This document shows positions 33,144-40,251 of a stretch of 51,782 nucleotides of DNA, one piece after another. The notes beneath the pieces were generated by a model, which saw nothing but the letters and a program-made list of their open reading frames with translations, was not told the DNA's origin and searched no databases. A program made the translations under genes and the position numbers. The DNA is taken from NCBI GenBank assembly GCA_020725545.1, contig DYEV01000028.1, positions 1 through 51,782 on the forward strand, read 5' to 3'. How positions within the stretch are numbered: the stretch's first letter is position 1; the number at the start of each line of letters is the position of its first letter. Origin of the DNA: Desulfobacca sp. (lineage in GTDB: Bacteria; Desulfobacterota; Desulfobaccia; Desulfobaccales; Desulfobaccaceae).

Positions 33144-34142
33144 TTAACAGATTCTCGGCAGCAGCTCCCCGGTCGGCATCTCCAACAGGCGGGCCGTGCC
33201 AAAAGCGGTCCGGACTTGAACCCGGCCTGCAGGTCCAGGCAACACCGTCCCGATGGCCACCGCCCGTTCTCCATAGCGGCTCCCCCGGATGATGGCCAGG
33301 GCCCGGTCCGCTTCCCCAGGGGGCACAATGACCACCATTTTGCCTTCGTTGGCCACGGTGAGGGGGTCCAACCCCAGGGCTTCACAGGCTGCGGCCACGG
33401 CCGGCTGGATGGGTATGTGATCTTCCTGGATCTGGATGGCAGTCTGTGACTGCCCGGCGATTTCGTTGAGGGTGGCGGCCAGACCACCCCGGGTGGGATC
33501 CCGCAGGGCGTGCACGGCCACCCCCGCCCTGATCAGGTTGAGGACGATCTCCGTCAAGGGGGCCGCGTCGCTGCTAATGGGCGCCGCACCCAGCAGGTTT
33601 TCCCGAGCCAACATGACTGCGGTGCCGTGGTCGCCCACGCTCCCGGTCAGCAGCACCGCGTCCCCCGGCTGGGCCGCGGCCCCGGAAACGCCGGGTCGCA
33701 GGATCCGACCCAGGCCGGTGGTGGTAATGAACACCTGATCCGCGCTGCCCCGGGGCACGACTTTGGTATCCCCGGTCACAATGCTCACGCCGGCCTCCGC
33801 CGCGGTCTCCTGCATGGACAGCACAATGCGTTCCAAGTCAGCCAGCGGCAAGCCCTCTTCCAAGATAAAGGCCGCAGCCAGGGCCACAGGTTGGGCTGCG
33901 GCCGTGAGCAGATCGTTGACGGTGCCGGCCACAGCCAGCCGGCCAATATCCCCACCGGGAAAGAACAGGGGCGACACCACAAAGGCGTCGGTGGTCAAGG
34001 CCAGGCTGGCCTCGTCCAGAGGCAAGACGGCACTGTCATCCTGGCTGACCCCCGCCGGACTATAACGGCTCCGAAAGACGTCTTCAATGAGCTGCAGCAT
34101 ATCCCGGCCGCCGGCCCCGTGACTGAGAAGGATGCGTGACAT
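33144..34142 (-). CDS. hypE: Hydrogenase maturation factor HypE
   Basis: HypE dehydrates the thiocarbamate on its C-terminal cysteine to thiocyanate, supplying the cyanide ligands of [NiFe]-hydrogenase. The 332 residues (from ATG 34142, where homology with SRILLSHGAGG begins) show DDSAVL, TVNDLL, the PurM-like ATP loop VTGDTKVVPRGSADQ and DPTRGGLA. The protein ends PRIC, keeping the essential C-terminal Cys. No other hyp or hydrogenase structural gene is present in the window, so this gene is isolated, next to a CCG protein. Its partner HypF must be elsewhere. Confidence 0.95.
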   Translation of the reverse strand: MSRILLSHGAGGRDMLQLIEDVFRSRYSPAGVSQDDSAVLPLDEASLALTTDAFVVSPLFFPGGDIGRLAVAGTVNDLLTAAAQPVALAAAFILEEGLPLADLERIVLSMQETAAEAGVSIVTGDTKVVPRGSADQVFITTTGLGRILRPGVSGAAAQPGDAVLLTGSVGDHGTAVMLARENLLGAAPISSDAAPLTEIVLNLIRAGVAVHALRDPTRGGLAATLNEIAGQSQTAIQIQEDHIPIQPAVAAACEALGLDPLTVANEGKMVVIVPPGEADRALAIIRGSRYGERAVAIGTVLPGPAGRVQVRTAFGTARLLEMPTGELLPRIC

Positions 34143-34320
34143 GGTTGTGGTGGGCAACCAGCCGGCCGCGGGCGCGGCCAACGGTCACCGACTCTCCTTG
34201 TGGGAAGAAAAATTATGATATAATCATACCCTAAAAAATCTATCCTGGCTAAGCCGTCCGGCGGTGGCTCACGACGGGTCCAAAACCGCTTGCCGGCTGC
34301 CCCTTGGTCGATGAGTTGCC

Positions 34321-35118
34321 ATGGTAAACATCTACACACACCCGGAAAACCACCAACGCCTGGAGCCGGACAATACCTTCCGGTTTCAGTGCCACTCTGG
34401 GTTGGCCTGTTTCAACGAGTGCTGTCGCCAACCCACCCTTATCCTCAAACCCTATGACATCCTGCGGTTGCGGCGACGGCTGGGGATCACCAGCACCGCC
34501 TTTTTGGCCCGCTATACCGTCAGAATCATGGAAGAGACCTCCCGCCTGCCCCTGCGGCTGCTGGCCTTGCGGGAGGAAGAACCAGGGGGGTGTCCATTTT
34601 TGGACGCGGCCTGCGGCTGTACCGTCTATGAGGATCGCCCGGCCGCCTGCCGTCTCTTTCCCGTCATCCAGGGGAGCAGCTTAACCGAGGGCACGGTCAA
34701 GGCGGCATATTTCCTGAAAAAGCTGGATTTCTGCCAGGGATTTGCCCACGGACCGCAGTGGACCCTGGAGCAGTGGCGGGCAGACCAGGGACTGTTACCG
34801 TACGATGAACTTAATCACGAGTGGGTCGCCATCCTGCTGGAGCAAGGCGCCCGGCAACCCACGCCCGGCGCTTCTCCGGGTGCCAATATCTTTGAATTGG
34901 CGATCTCGGATCTGGATGCTTTCCGCCGCTTTGTCCTGGAAAGCGCCTTTGCCAGCACCCATGGGATCCAGGGGGCGGTTGCCGATGTCCTGCGCCAGAA
35001 CGACGAGACCCTGCTCCGTCTTGGCTACGCTTATGCCCGCCTGGTGCTGGGCCTGACTGACACCCCGCAGTTCCAAGCCGCCGTCCGGAGCTTGGCGTCC
35101 CCGCCCCGGGACTCTTGA
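34321..35118 (+). CDS. YkgJ-family cysteine cluster protein
   Basis: This 265-residue protein carries the YkgJ/CxxCxxCC zinc- or iron-chelating arrangement: FQCHSGLACFNECC (~22-36) and later GGCPFLDAACGCTVYEDRPAACRLFP, ending the metal site. The C-terminal ~130 residues are helical without a recognised domain. Members of this family are thought to bind Zn or Fe-S, but the function is unproven. It is divergent from hypE, with a shared 178-base gap containing TATAAT near 34217, and followed after 76 bases by the PxxKW protein with its own promoter. Confidence 0.85.
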   Translation: MVNIYTHPENHQRLEPDNTFRFQCHSGLACFNECCRQPTLILKPYDILRLRRRLGITSTAFLARYTVRIMEETSRLPLRLLALREEEPGGCPFLDAACGCTVYEDRPAACRLFPVIQGSSLTEGTVKAAYFLKKLDFCQGFAHGPQWTLEQWRADQGLLPYDELNHEWVAILLEQGARQPTPGASPGANIFELAISDLDAFRRFVLESAFASTHGIQGAVADVLRQNDETLLRLGYAYARLVLGLTDTPQFQAAVRSLASPPRDS

Positions 35119-35144
35119 CAATCTTTATTTAAACCTTATATAAT
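35115..35144 (+). promoter_or_regulatory. Sigma70-type promoter for the PxxKW gene
   Basis: TTGACA (35115-35120) overlaps the stop codon of the preceding gene, and TATAAT (35139-35144) follows after 18 bases, about 50 bases before the next ATG. Both hexamers are consensus. Confidence 0.75.
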
Positions 35145-35194
35145 AGAATATTTGCATTAAATAATGCCATTACGGGGAAAGGGGACTGATACCC

Positions 35195-35479
35195 ATGGAC
35201 TGTGTAACCATCAAAGTCGGCCAACCGTGCAGCTTCATGACCGCCAAAGGCTGCTCCTTCAACGGCGGCGCATGCCATCAGATTATTGACAAATGCGAGG
35301 GCTGCGATCGCATTCTCACCTTAGAGAGCGGCAAATATTGTGCGGCCGTACCCAATCCGGCGGTGAAGTGGCGTCTGGGTTCCTGCAATCTGGCGACCCA
35401 TGTTAAGACCGCCAGCAAGAACGGCCAGAACATCAAAATCAACCCGCTGAAGGCCTCCAAGCGCAGTATGCGCAAGTAG
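35195..35479 (+). CDS. PxxKW-type cysteine-rich small protein
   Basis: This 94-residue protein has cysteines at CSF, CSFNGGACH, CEGCDR, YCAAV and SCNLATH, with the family motif PAVKW in the middle and a basic tail (KRSMRK). Proteins with this Cys pattern and PxxKW motif are, to my recollection, a recognised but uncharacterised group largely found in Deltaproteobacteria. Metal or Fe-S binding is likely from the seven-plus cysteines. It has its own strong promoter (consensus -35 and -10) and a GGGAAAGGGG ribosome site, suggesting good expression. Confidence 0.85.
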   Translation: MDCVTIKVGQPCSFMTAKGCSFNGGACHQIIDKCEGCDRILTLESGKYCAAVPNPAVKWRLGSCNLATHVKTASKNGQNIKINPLKASKRSMRK

Positions 35480-35499
35480 TCCAGCCATTTTGAGGAGCA

Positions 35500-35525
35500 G
35501 CGCGACGGCCGTCTGGCCGGCGCGC
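35500..35525. terminator. Possible bidirectional hairpin between convergent genes
   Basis: GCGCG (35500-35504), GGCC (35507-35510), loop GTCT, GGCC (35515-35518) and CGCGC (35521-35525) make a stem with a small internal loop between the convergent PxxKW and aminotransferase genes. A T-rich stretch follows only weakly, so efficiency is uncertain. Confidence 0.45.
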
Positions 35526-35539
35526 TGGTGCCGCCTTGT

Positions 35540-36733
35540 TTAGCCTGCCAATTTCTGCAAGGCCGCTTTGATGCGCGCTAGACCCGTGGCAATCCGTTCC
35601 CGGGAAGTGGCATAGGAGAAGCGGATACACTTGTCCTCACCGAAGCCAGATCCGGCCACCAGGGCTACATGGGCCTCTTCCAACAGATAGGTAGCCAGGG
35701 GATCGGAGAGATTGCCGTCCTTGTCAGGTTGAAAATATCTGTAGTATTCAGAGAAATTCGGGAAAACGTAGAACGCCCCCCCTGGTTTGACGCATTTGAC
35801 CCCGGGGATATCGGCCAGCCGGGCCAGGATGTCATCCCGCCGCCAGGCGAATTCCTTGACCATGACGTCCACCATCTCCTGGGGGCCTCTGATCGCGGCC
35901 ACCGCCGCTTTCTGGGCAATGGAGGTGGGATTGGAAGTGCTCTGGCTCTGCAGATTGGTCATGGCCTTGACCACGGTGGCCTCCCCGGCCAGATAGCCGA
36001 TGCGCCAACCGGTCATGGCATAGGTCTTGGAGACGCCGTTCAGAATGAAGGTGAGTTTCTGTAGTTCCGGACTCAGTTGCGCCAGATTGCTGAAGGTCAG
36101 CCCATCAAAGAGAATCTTTTCATAGATATCATCCGAGACCACCAAGAGTTTATGGGCCAAAATCACTTCAGCCAGGGCCTCCAGTTCCTGGCGGGTATAC
36201 ACCGAGCCCGTGGGGTTGGAGGGGCTGTTGAGGATCAGGCCTTTGGTGCGCGGGGTGATATGGGCCCTGAGGATTTCCGGGGTCAATTTGAAGCCGGTGT
36301 CCTCGGGCGTCGGCACGATCACCGGTGTGGCATCGGCCAACTGGATCATGGGTGGATATGAGACCCAATAGGGCGTCGGCACGATGACCTCATCACCCCG
36401 TTGGAACAACACCTGAAAAAGATTATAGAGGGCATGTTTGCCGCCGCAGGAGACGATGATCTCCTCGGGTTTATAGGTCAGATTATTATCTCTCTGAAAT
36501 TTCTCGACAATGGCTTCCTTTAGTTCTTGGATGCCCCCCACCGGCGTATACCGGGTGAAGCCGTCCCGAATGGCCTGAATGGCCGCCTCTTTAATATGGT
36601 CAGGGGTGTCAAAATCTGGTTCGCCAATGCCAAAATTGACGATATCGATACCACTGGCCAGCATGGCTTTGGCCTTGCTGTCGATGGCCAGGGTGGGGGA
36701 AGGTTTGATCTGTTTAATCCGCTCGGTTAACAC
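35540..36733 (-). CDS. aspC: Aspartate aminotransferase-family PLP enzyme (class I)
   Basis: This 397-residue class I aminotransferase probably interconverts aspartate/oxaloacetate with glutamate/2-oxoglutarate. The PLP lysine is K236 in NGVSKTYAMTGWR, with SPSNPTG (~170-176) binding the cofactor and a C-terminal Arg in CIRFSYATS for the carboxylate. It belongs to the prokaryotic Ib subgroup (as in Thermus AspC) rather than the E. coli type; other acceptors such as prephenate are possible for this subgroup. It is divergent from nadK and convergent with the PxxKW gene. The divergent gap of 97 bases holds no clear consensus promoter. Confidence 0.93.
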   Translation of the reverse strand: MLTERIKQIKPSPTLAIDSKAKAMLASGIDIVNFGIGEPDFDTPDHIKEAAIQAIRDGFTRYTPVGGIQELKEAIVEKFQRDNNLTYKPEEIIVSCGGKHALYNLFQVLFQRGDEVIVPTPYWVSYPPMIQLADATPVIVPTPEDTGFKLTPEILRAHITPRTKGLILNSPSNPTGSVYTRQELEALAEVILAHKLLVVSDDIYEKILFDGLTFSNLAQLSPELQKLTFILNGVSKTYAMTGWRIGYLAGEATVVKAMTNLQSQSTSNPTSIAQKAAVAAIRGPQEMVDVMVKEFAWRRDDILARLADIPGVKCVKPGGAFYVFPNFSEYYRYFQPDKDGNLSDPLATYLLEEAHVALVAGSGFGEDKCIRFSYATSRERIATGLARIKAALQKLAG

Positions 36734-36830
36734 GTCTCGTCTCCTTTACAACAAGTATTCAAAACTTGAAAAGTATAGGAAAGTATGATATCTGTCAACG
36801 CACTGAGACTTTTTTTCGGCGTCCAAGGTC

Positions 36831-37664
36831 ATGATTAATACCATCTGCATCGTCGCCAAGAACAACCCTGCCGCCATCCAGGCCGGTGAGGGGCTGCAAA
36901 GCTGGCTGGCTGCCCGCAATATCCAGGCTAGCCTGCTTCTGAACGAACCGGAGCCTCATTATCCCCCTTTGCCTGCAGAAACCAAGGTTATCGTGGTTTT
37001 TGGCGGCGACGGCACCCTTTTGAGCGCGGCCCGTCACTACGGCCAGGACGGCATCCCCATTCTGGGGGTCAACGTCGGCGGTTTAGGATTTGTCACCGCC
37101 GTGAATCTGGGCAAACTCTATCCCATCATGGAAAGGGTCCTCCAGAACGATTATCAGGTGGAAGAGCGGATGCAGCTCATCGGCACGGTCATCCGCCAGG
37201 GGGAAATCCTCTGCCAGCAGAGCGTCCTCAATGATGTGGTCATTAATAAGGGCGCCCTGGCCCGCATCGTTGAACTCAAGGCTTATATCGACAATGAATA
37301 TCTGACCACCTATCGGGCCGATGGCCTCATCGCCTCTACTCCCACCGGCTCCACCGCCTATGTCTTGGCTGCCGGCGGCCCCATCGTCTTCCCGACCTTG
37401 CAGGCCATTACTCTCATCCCCATCTGTCCGTTTATGCTCACCAACCGGCCCCTGATTCTGCCGGACGACGTTGTCATCACCGTTGTCTTGGACGAACGCA
37501 GCCGGGATGTGTTTTTGACCTATGACGGCCAAGTGGGCTTCTCCCTGCAGCCCCATGATATCGTGGAAATCAAAAAAGCGCCGGGGGTCATCCGCCTCAT
37601 TAAATCTCCTTATAAAAATTATTTTGAGATCCTGCGGACCAAATTGCGTTGGGGCGAACTGTAG
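36831..37664 (+). CDS. nadK: NAD kinase
   Basis: NadK phosphorylates NAD to NADP, matching the NADPH needs met elsewhere in the window by gnd-zwf. The 277 residues contain the GGDGTLL motif (58-64), NVGGLGFVTAV, NDVVINKGALARIVEL and the second site STPTGSTAYVLAAGGPIV. Length and motifs are standard for bacterial cytosolic NadK. The start ATG has a short AAGG site close upstream. It is divergent from the aminotransferase gene. The following 246-base gap contains a palindromic repeat and no gene. Confidence 0.97.
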   Translation: MINTICIVAKNNPAAIQAGEGLQSWLAARNIQASLLLNEPEPHYPPLPAETKVIVVFGGDGTLLSAARHYGQDGIPILGVNVGGLGFVTAVNLGKLYPIMERVLQNDYQVEERMQLIGTVIRQGEILCQQSVLNDVVINKGALARIVELKAYIDNEYLTTYRADGLIASTPTGSTAYVLAAGGPIVFPTLQAITLIPICPFMLTNRPLILPDDVVITVVLDERSRDVFLTYDGQVGFSLQPHDIVEIKKAPGVIRLIKSPYKNYFEILRTKLRWGEL

Positions 37665-37718
37665 AGGGAAAGGGGTCAGTGCGCCCGAGGTAGATGGTAG
37701 CCATCCGGAAAGGCCTTA

Positions 37719-37760
37719 ATTCCCTCGCCCCGCCGCGCAAGGAGGGTGGTGAGGGGTATT
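37719..37760 (-). repeat. CCCTCACC-type palindromic repeat, copy 2
   Basis: On the minus strand this reads ATACCCCTCACCACCCTCC then CGGCGGGGCGAGGGAATT, resembling the plus-strand repeat at 23305-23350, including an upstream ATTAAT. It lies between nadK and fdhD. Confidence 0.5.
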
Positions 37761-37910
37761 AATCAATCTTTGCCAATTTTAGACTTCATTGAGGCCTGGC
37801 ACCCGTTTCATGCTGTCGACGCGCCGTCCGAGTTTCTGGATGGACACTAAAGAGATGGTTTTTTCCGAACCAACATGTATCACCGGCGTCCCGACGGAGA
37901 TTATGCTGCC

Positions 37911-38762
37911 ATGACCATCACTCCTGCGCCTGCCCAGACCCTTGAACGTGCCATCCACCGTTTGGAAAAGGGACAGATCCGCGCAACCCAGGATCTGGTG
38001 GTCCAGGAAGCGCTGTTAGCACTGACGATTAATGGCTTTCCTGCCTACCAGCTGCTTTATTTGCCCGGTCAGGAAACGGCCCTCTGTTTGGGCTTTCTCC
38101 TCAGCAGCGGCGTCATCGAAACCACCGCTGATATCCAGGAGATGCGCCTGCTGCCGGTCGATGCTGCGGCCGGGCGGCATTTTTTCCAGGTCCAGGTGCG
38201 TTTGACCAAGACCTTTGCCAACAAACGGGATCTGACCGCGCTCTTGGCTGCCGCGGTGCTGCGCAGCGACCCCACTGCCGCCCAACCCTTGACGGCCGCT
38301 CAATTCCGGACCTCCCCTGCCCAGGAGGTGCAAATATCGTTAGCCACCCTGATGAACCTGATGGCCGATCTGCCCAAACGTCAGGAAATCTTTCAGCAGA
38401 CCGGGGGAACCCATGCCATTTACCTGGCCGAGACTTCCAGCGGGGAGGTTATCCTGGGGGCCGAAGACGTAGGCCGGCACAACGCCTTCGATAAGGTCAT
38501 CGGTCAGGCCCTGCAGAAAAATTTACCGACCGCTACCTGCATCGCCCTGTTGAGCGGCCGGGCCAGCTTCGAGATGGTCCTCAAAGCCGCCCGGGCCGGT
38601 ATCCCCCTGATCGCCTCGGTCTCGGCCCCCACTTCCCTGGCCATCCGGCTGGCTGACCTGCAAGGCATTACTCTCGTCGGCTTTGCCCGGCCCGGGCGCT
38701 GCAACATCTATACGCACCCAGGCCGTCTCCTGGCAGCCGAGCCGATTGAACGGCCAGCATGA
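37911..38762 (+). CDS. fdhD: FdhD-family protein lacking the CxxC sulfur-transfer motif
   Basis: FdhD normally moves sulfur from IscS to the molybdenum cofactor of formate dehydrogenase, using a CxxC loop. This 283-residue protein retains the family features QTGGTHAIYLAE, EDVGRHNAFDKVIG, LSGRASFEMVLKAARAGIP, SVSAPTSLAIRLA and GITLVGFARPGRCNIYT. The region that should hold CGxCG (about residues 105-130) contains no cysteine at all; the only cysteines are in CLGFL, TCIALL and GRCNIY. Sulfur transfer by the known mechanism is therefore doubtful. I start at ATG 37911, where family similarity begins; an ATG at 37875 lacks a ribosome site. No formate dehydrogenase gene is in the window; a radical SAM gene follows. 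Confidence 0.85.
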   Translation: MTITPAPAQTLERAIHRLEKGQIRATQDLVVQEALLALTINGFPAYQLLYLPGQETALCLGFLLSSGVIETTADIQEMRLLPVDAAAGRHFFQVQVRLTKTFANKRDLTALLAAAVLRSDPTAAQPLTAAQFRTSPAQEVQISLATLMNLMADLPKRQEIFQQTGGTHAIYLAETSSGEVILGAEDVGRHNAFDKVIGQALQKNLPTATCIALLSGRASFEMVLKAARAGIPLIASVSAPTSLAIRLADLQGITLVGFARPGRCNIYTHPGRLLAAEPIERPA

Positions 38763-38820
38763 CCAACAGGGGGCGAGACCTGTTGCGGCCAAGGTCAAGG
38801 CGACAGCGGCGTCCAACCCC

Positions 38821-38844
38821 CAACTCGAAACTCGAAACTCAACT
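38821..38844 (+). repeat. CGAAACT heptamer repeat, second locus
   Basis: Two exact CGAAACT units (38826-38839) are flanked by CAACT on both sides. The same heptamer forms four tandem copies at 9467-9494. Confidence 0.75.
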
Positions 38845-38919
38845 TTTGCTGCCCTCTCAGTCCAGGGCCGTTGGGCGGCTAACCTCTGAAAACACCCAAC
38901 GCTATCGGTTCAGAAAACC

Positions 38920-39936
38920 ATGACGCCGCCTCTCTGGGCCAACTTTCTCGCCCCCCGCTTCGCCTGGCTGCAGATTGAGGTAACCACTCACTGCAATGCC
39001 GCCTGCCGCTATTGCCCCCATACCCTGTATCGTTCCCATTGGCAGAGCCGGCATCTGCCCTTGGAGGTGTACCGGCGCTTACTGCCCACCTTCAAGAAAG
39101 TCAATCTGGTCTATCTCCAGGGCTGGGGCGAACCCTTCCTCCATCCTGATTTTTTCACGCTGGTGGCGCTCGCCCGCCAGGCCGGCTGCCGGGTCGGCGC
39201 CACCACCAACGCCACCCTGCTGACGGAGGACGTCATCAACCGCTTGGTGACTTCGGGGCTGGACATCCTGGCCTTTTCCCTGACCGGGCTCGGCGCCCGC
39301 CATGATGCCTGGCGGCCGGGCACCAGCTATGATCAGGTCCTGGACGCCATTCGCTGCCTGACTGCAGAAAAACGCCGGCAAGGCCGGGAGACCCCCCAGG
39401 TGCACATCGCCTATCTGCTCCTGCGCTCCGGCCTGCCGGACCTGGCCGACCTTCCGGAAGCGCTGGGCGGGTTAGGCATCAGCCAAGTGGTCCTCAGCAC
39501 CCTAGATCTGGTGGCCGCCCCGGAGCTTCGCCCAGAGGCCTTGAGATTGGCCGGCCCCCTCGCTTGGCAGGAAGTGCAACGGCAACTCAGTGCCGTGACC
39601 AGGGTCGGGGCGCGCCAGGGCTTAACCATCCATCCCCCGCCCCTGCCCGCCCCTGGCCGCCAGCTCGTCTGCCCCGAAAACATTCTCCGGGCTGCGGTCA
39701 TCTCAGCCGCCGGTGACCTCGCCCCCTGCGTGTACCGGAATATCCCGACAACCGGCGGCCATTTATACGGCAATGGCCCCGCCCAGCCGGTGCCGATCTG
39801 CCATTTCGGCAATATCCAGGATCGCCCTTTCCTCGAAATCTGGGGATCAGATTCCTACCGCGCCTTCCGGCGCGTCTGGCAAACAGGCCAACTGCCGCCG
39901 GACTGCCGGGATTGTCTGAGAATTAAAGTGCACTGA
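38920..39936 (+). CDS. Radical SAM protein with SPASM-like C-terminal cysteines
   Basis: This 338-residue protein has the radical SAM cluster motif C-x3-C-x2-C in TTHCNAACRYCPHT (Cys ~26, 30, 33), the GWGEPFLHPDF glycine-rich motif and a TIM-barrel-length core. The C-terminal third has several cysteines: LVCPEN, APCVYRN, PICHFGN and PDCRDCLRI, the pattern of a SPASM/twitch auxiliary Fe-S site. Such proteins modify peptides, cofactors or enzyme residues. It is 157 bases downstream of the CxxC-less fdhD gene on the same strand, across a gap with a heptamer repeat. Whether the two work together is unknown; the reaction cannot be assigned. Confidence 0.9.
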   Translation: MTPPLWANFLAPRFAWLQIEVTTHCNAACRYCPHTLYRSHWQSRHLPLEVYRRLLPTFKKVNLVYLQGWGEPFLHPDFFTLVALARQAGCRVGATTNATLLTEDVINRLVTSGLDILAFSLTGLGARHDAWRPGTSYDQVLDAIRCLTAEKRRQGRETPQVHIAYLLLRSGLPDLADLPEALGGLGISQVVLSTLDLVAAPELRPEALRLAGPLAWQEVQRQLSAVTRVGARQGLTIHPPPLPAPGRQLVCPENILRAAVISAAGDLAPCVYRNIPTTGGHLYGNGPAQPVPICHFGNIQDRPFLEIWGSDSYRAFRRVWQTGQLPPDCRDCLRIKVH

Positions 39937-40251
39937 CTTTTCGCACCCAATCCTGCCGCTTTTCAAAAAATTTCCCAACAACTTATTAGGTGTTGAAAGA
40001 TAAGCCAAAAGGTTGTAAGAGATCATTATTATTATTTCAATTTATTATACCCTAATCTTGTGTGACGGATACTTGCACTGATCTCACTCAGAACGGTTCC
40101 CGGCTCCAAAGCCGCTGCCGAGATAAGGAGGTGAACCCAGAAATCATCAGGCTGTGAGGAAAGTGTGGTTCGGTCCCAAACTTTGCCGTGGCTGCCAGTT
40201 GGCTTGATCTCTGTCGGCAGCCCCGTGATTGACGGAAAGGAGGTGCACCAC
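39937..40251. other. Gap upstream of the sulfate exporter gene
   Basis: This 315-base stretch begins AT-rich. It contains a near-perfect anti-16S tail match, TAAGGAGGTGAACC, at about 40124-40137 with no start codon at proper distance, and an inverted repeat GGCTGCC (40190-40196) / GGCAGCC (40216-40222) with a 19-base loop in the presumed leader. No gene is supported; the repeat could be a regulatory hairpin. Confidence 0.4.

Noticed and set aside
36773-36798. TTGACA...TATACT promoter for the aminotransferase gene
   Set aside because: The spacer is only 14 bases, too short for sigma70; left unassigned.
40157-40185. RNase P RNA-like GAGGAAAGT
   Set aside because: Only the short motif matches; no conserved P4 helix partner or further RNase P landmarks in the gap.
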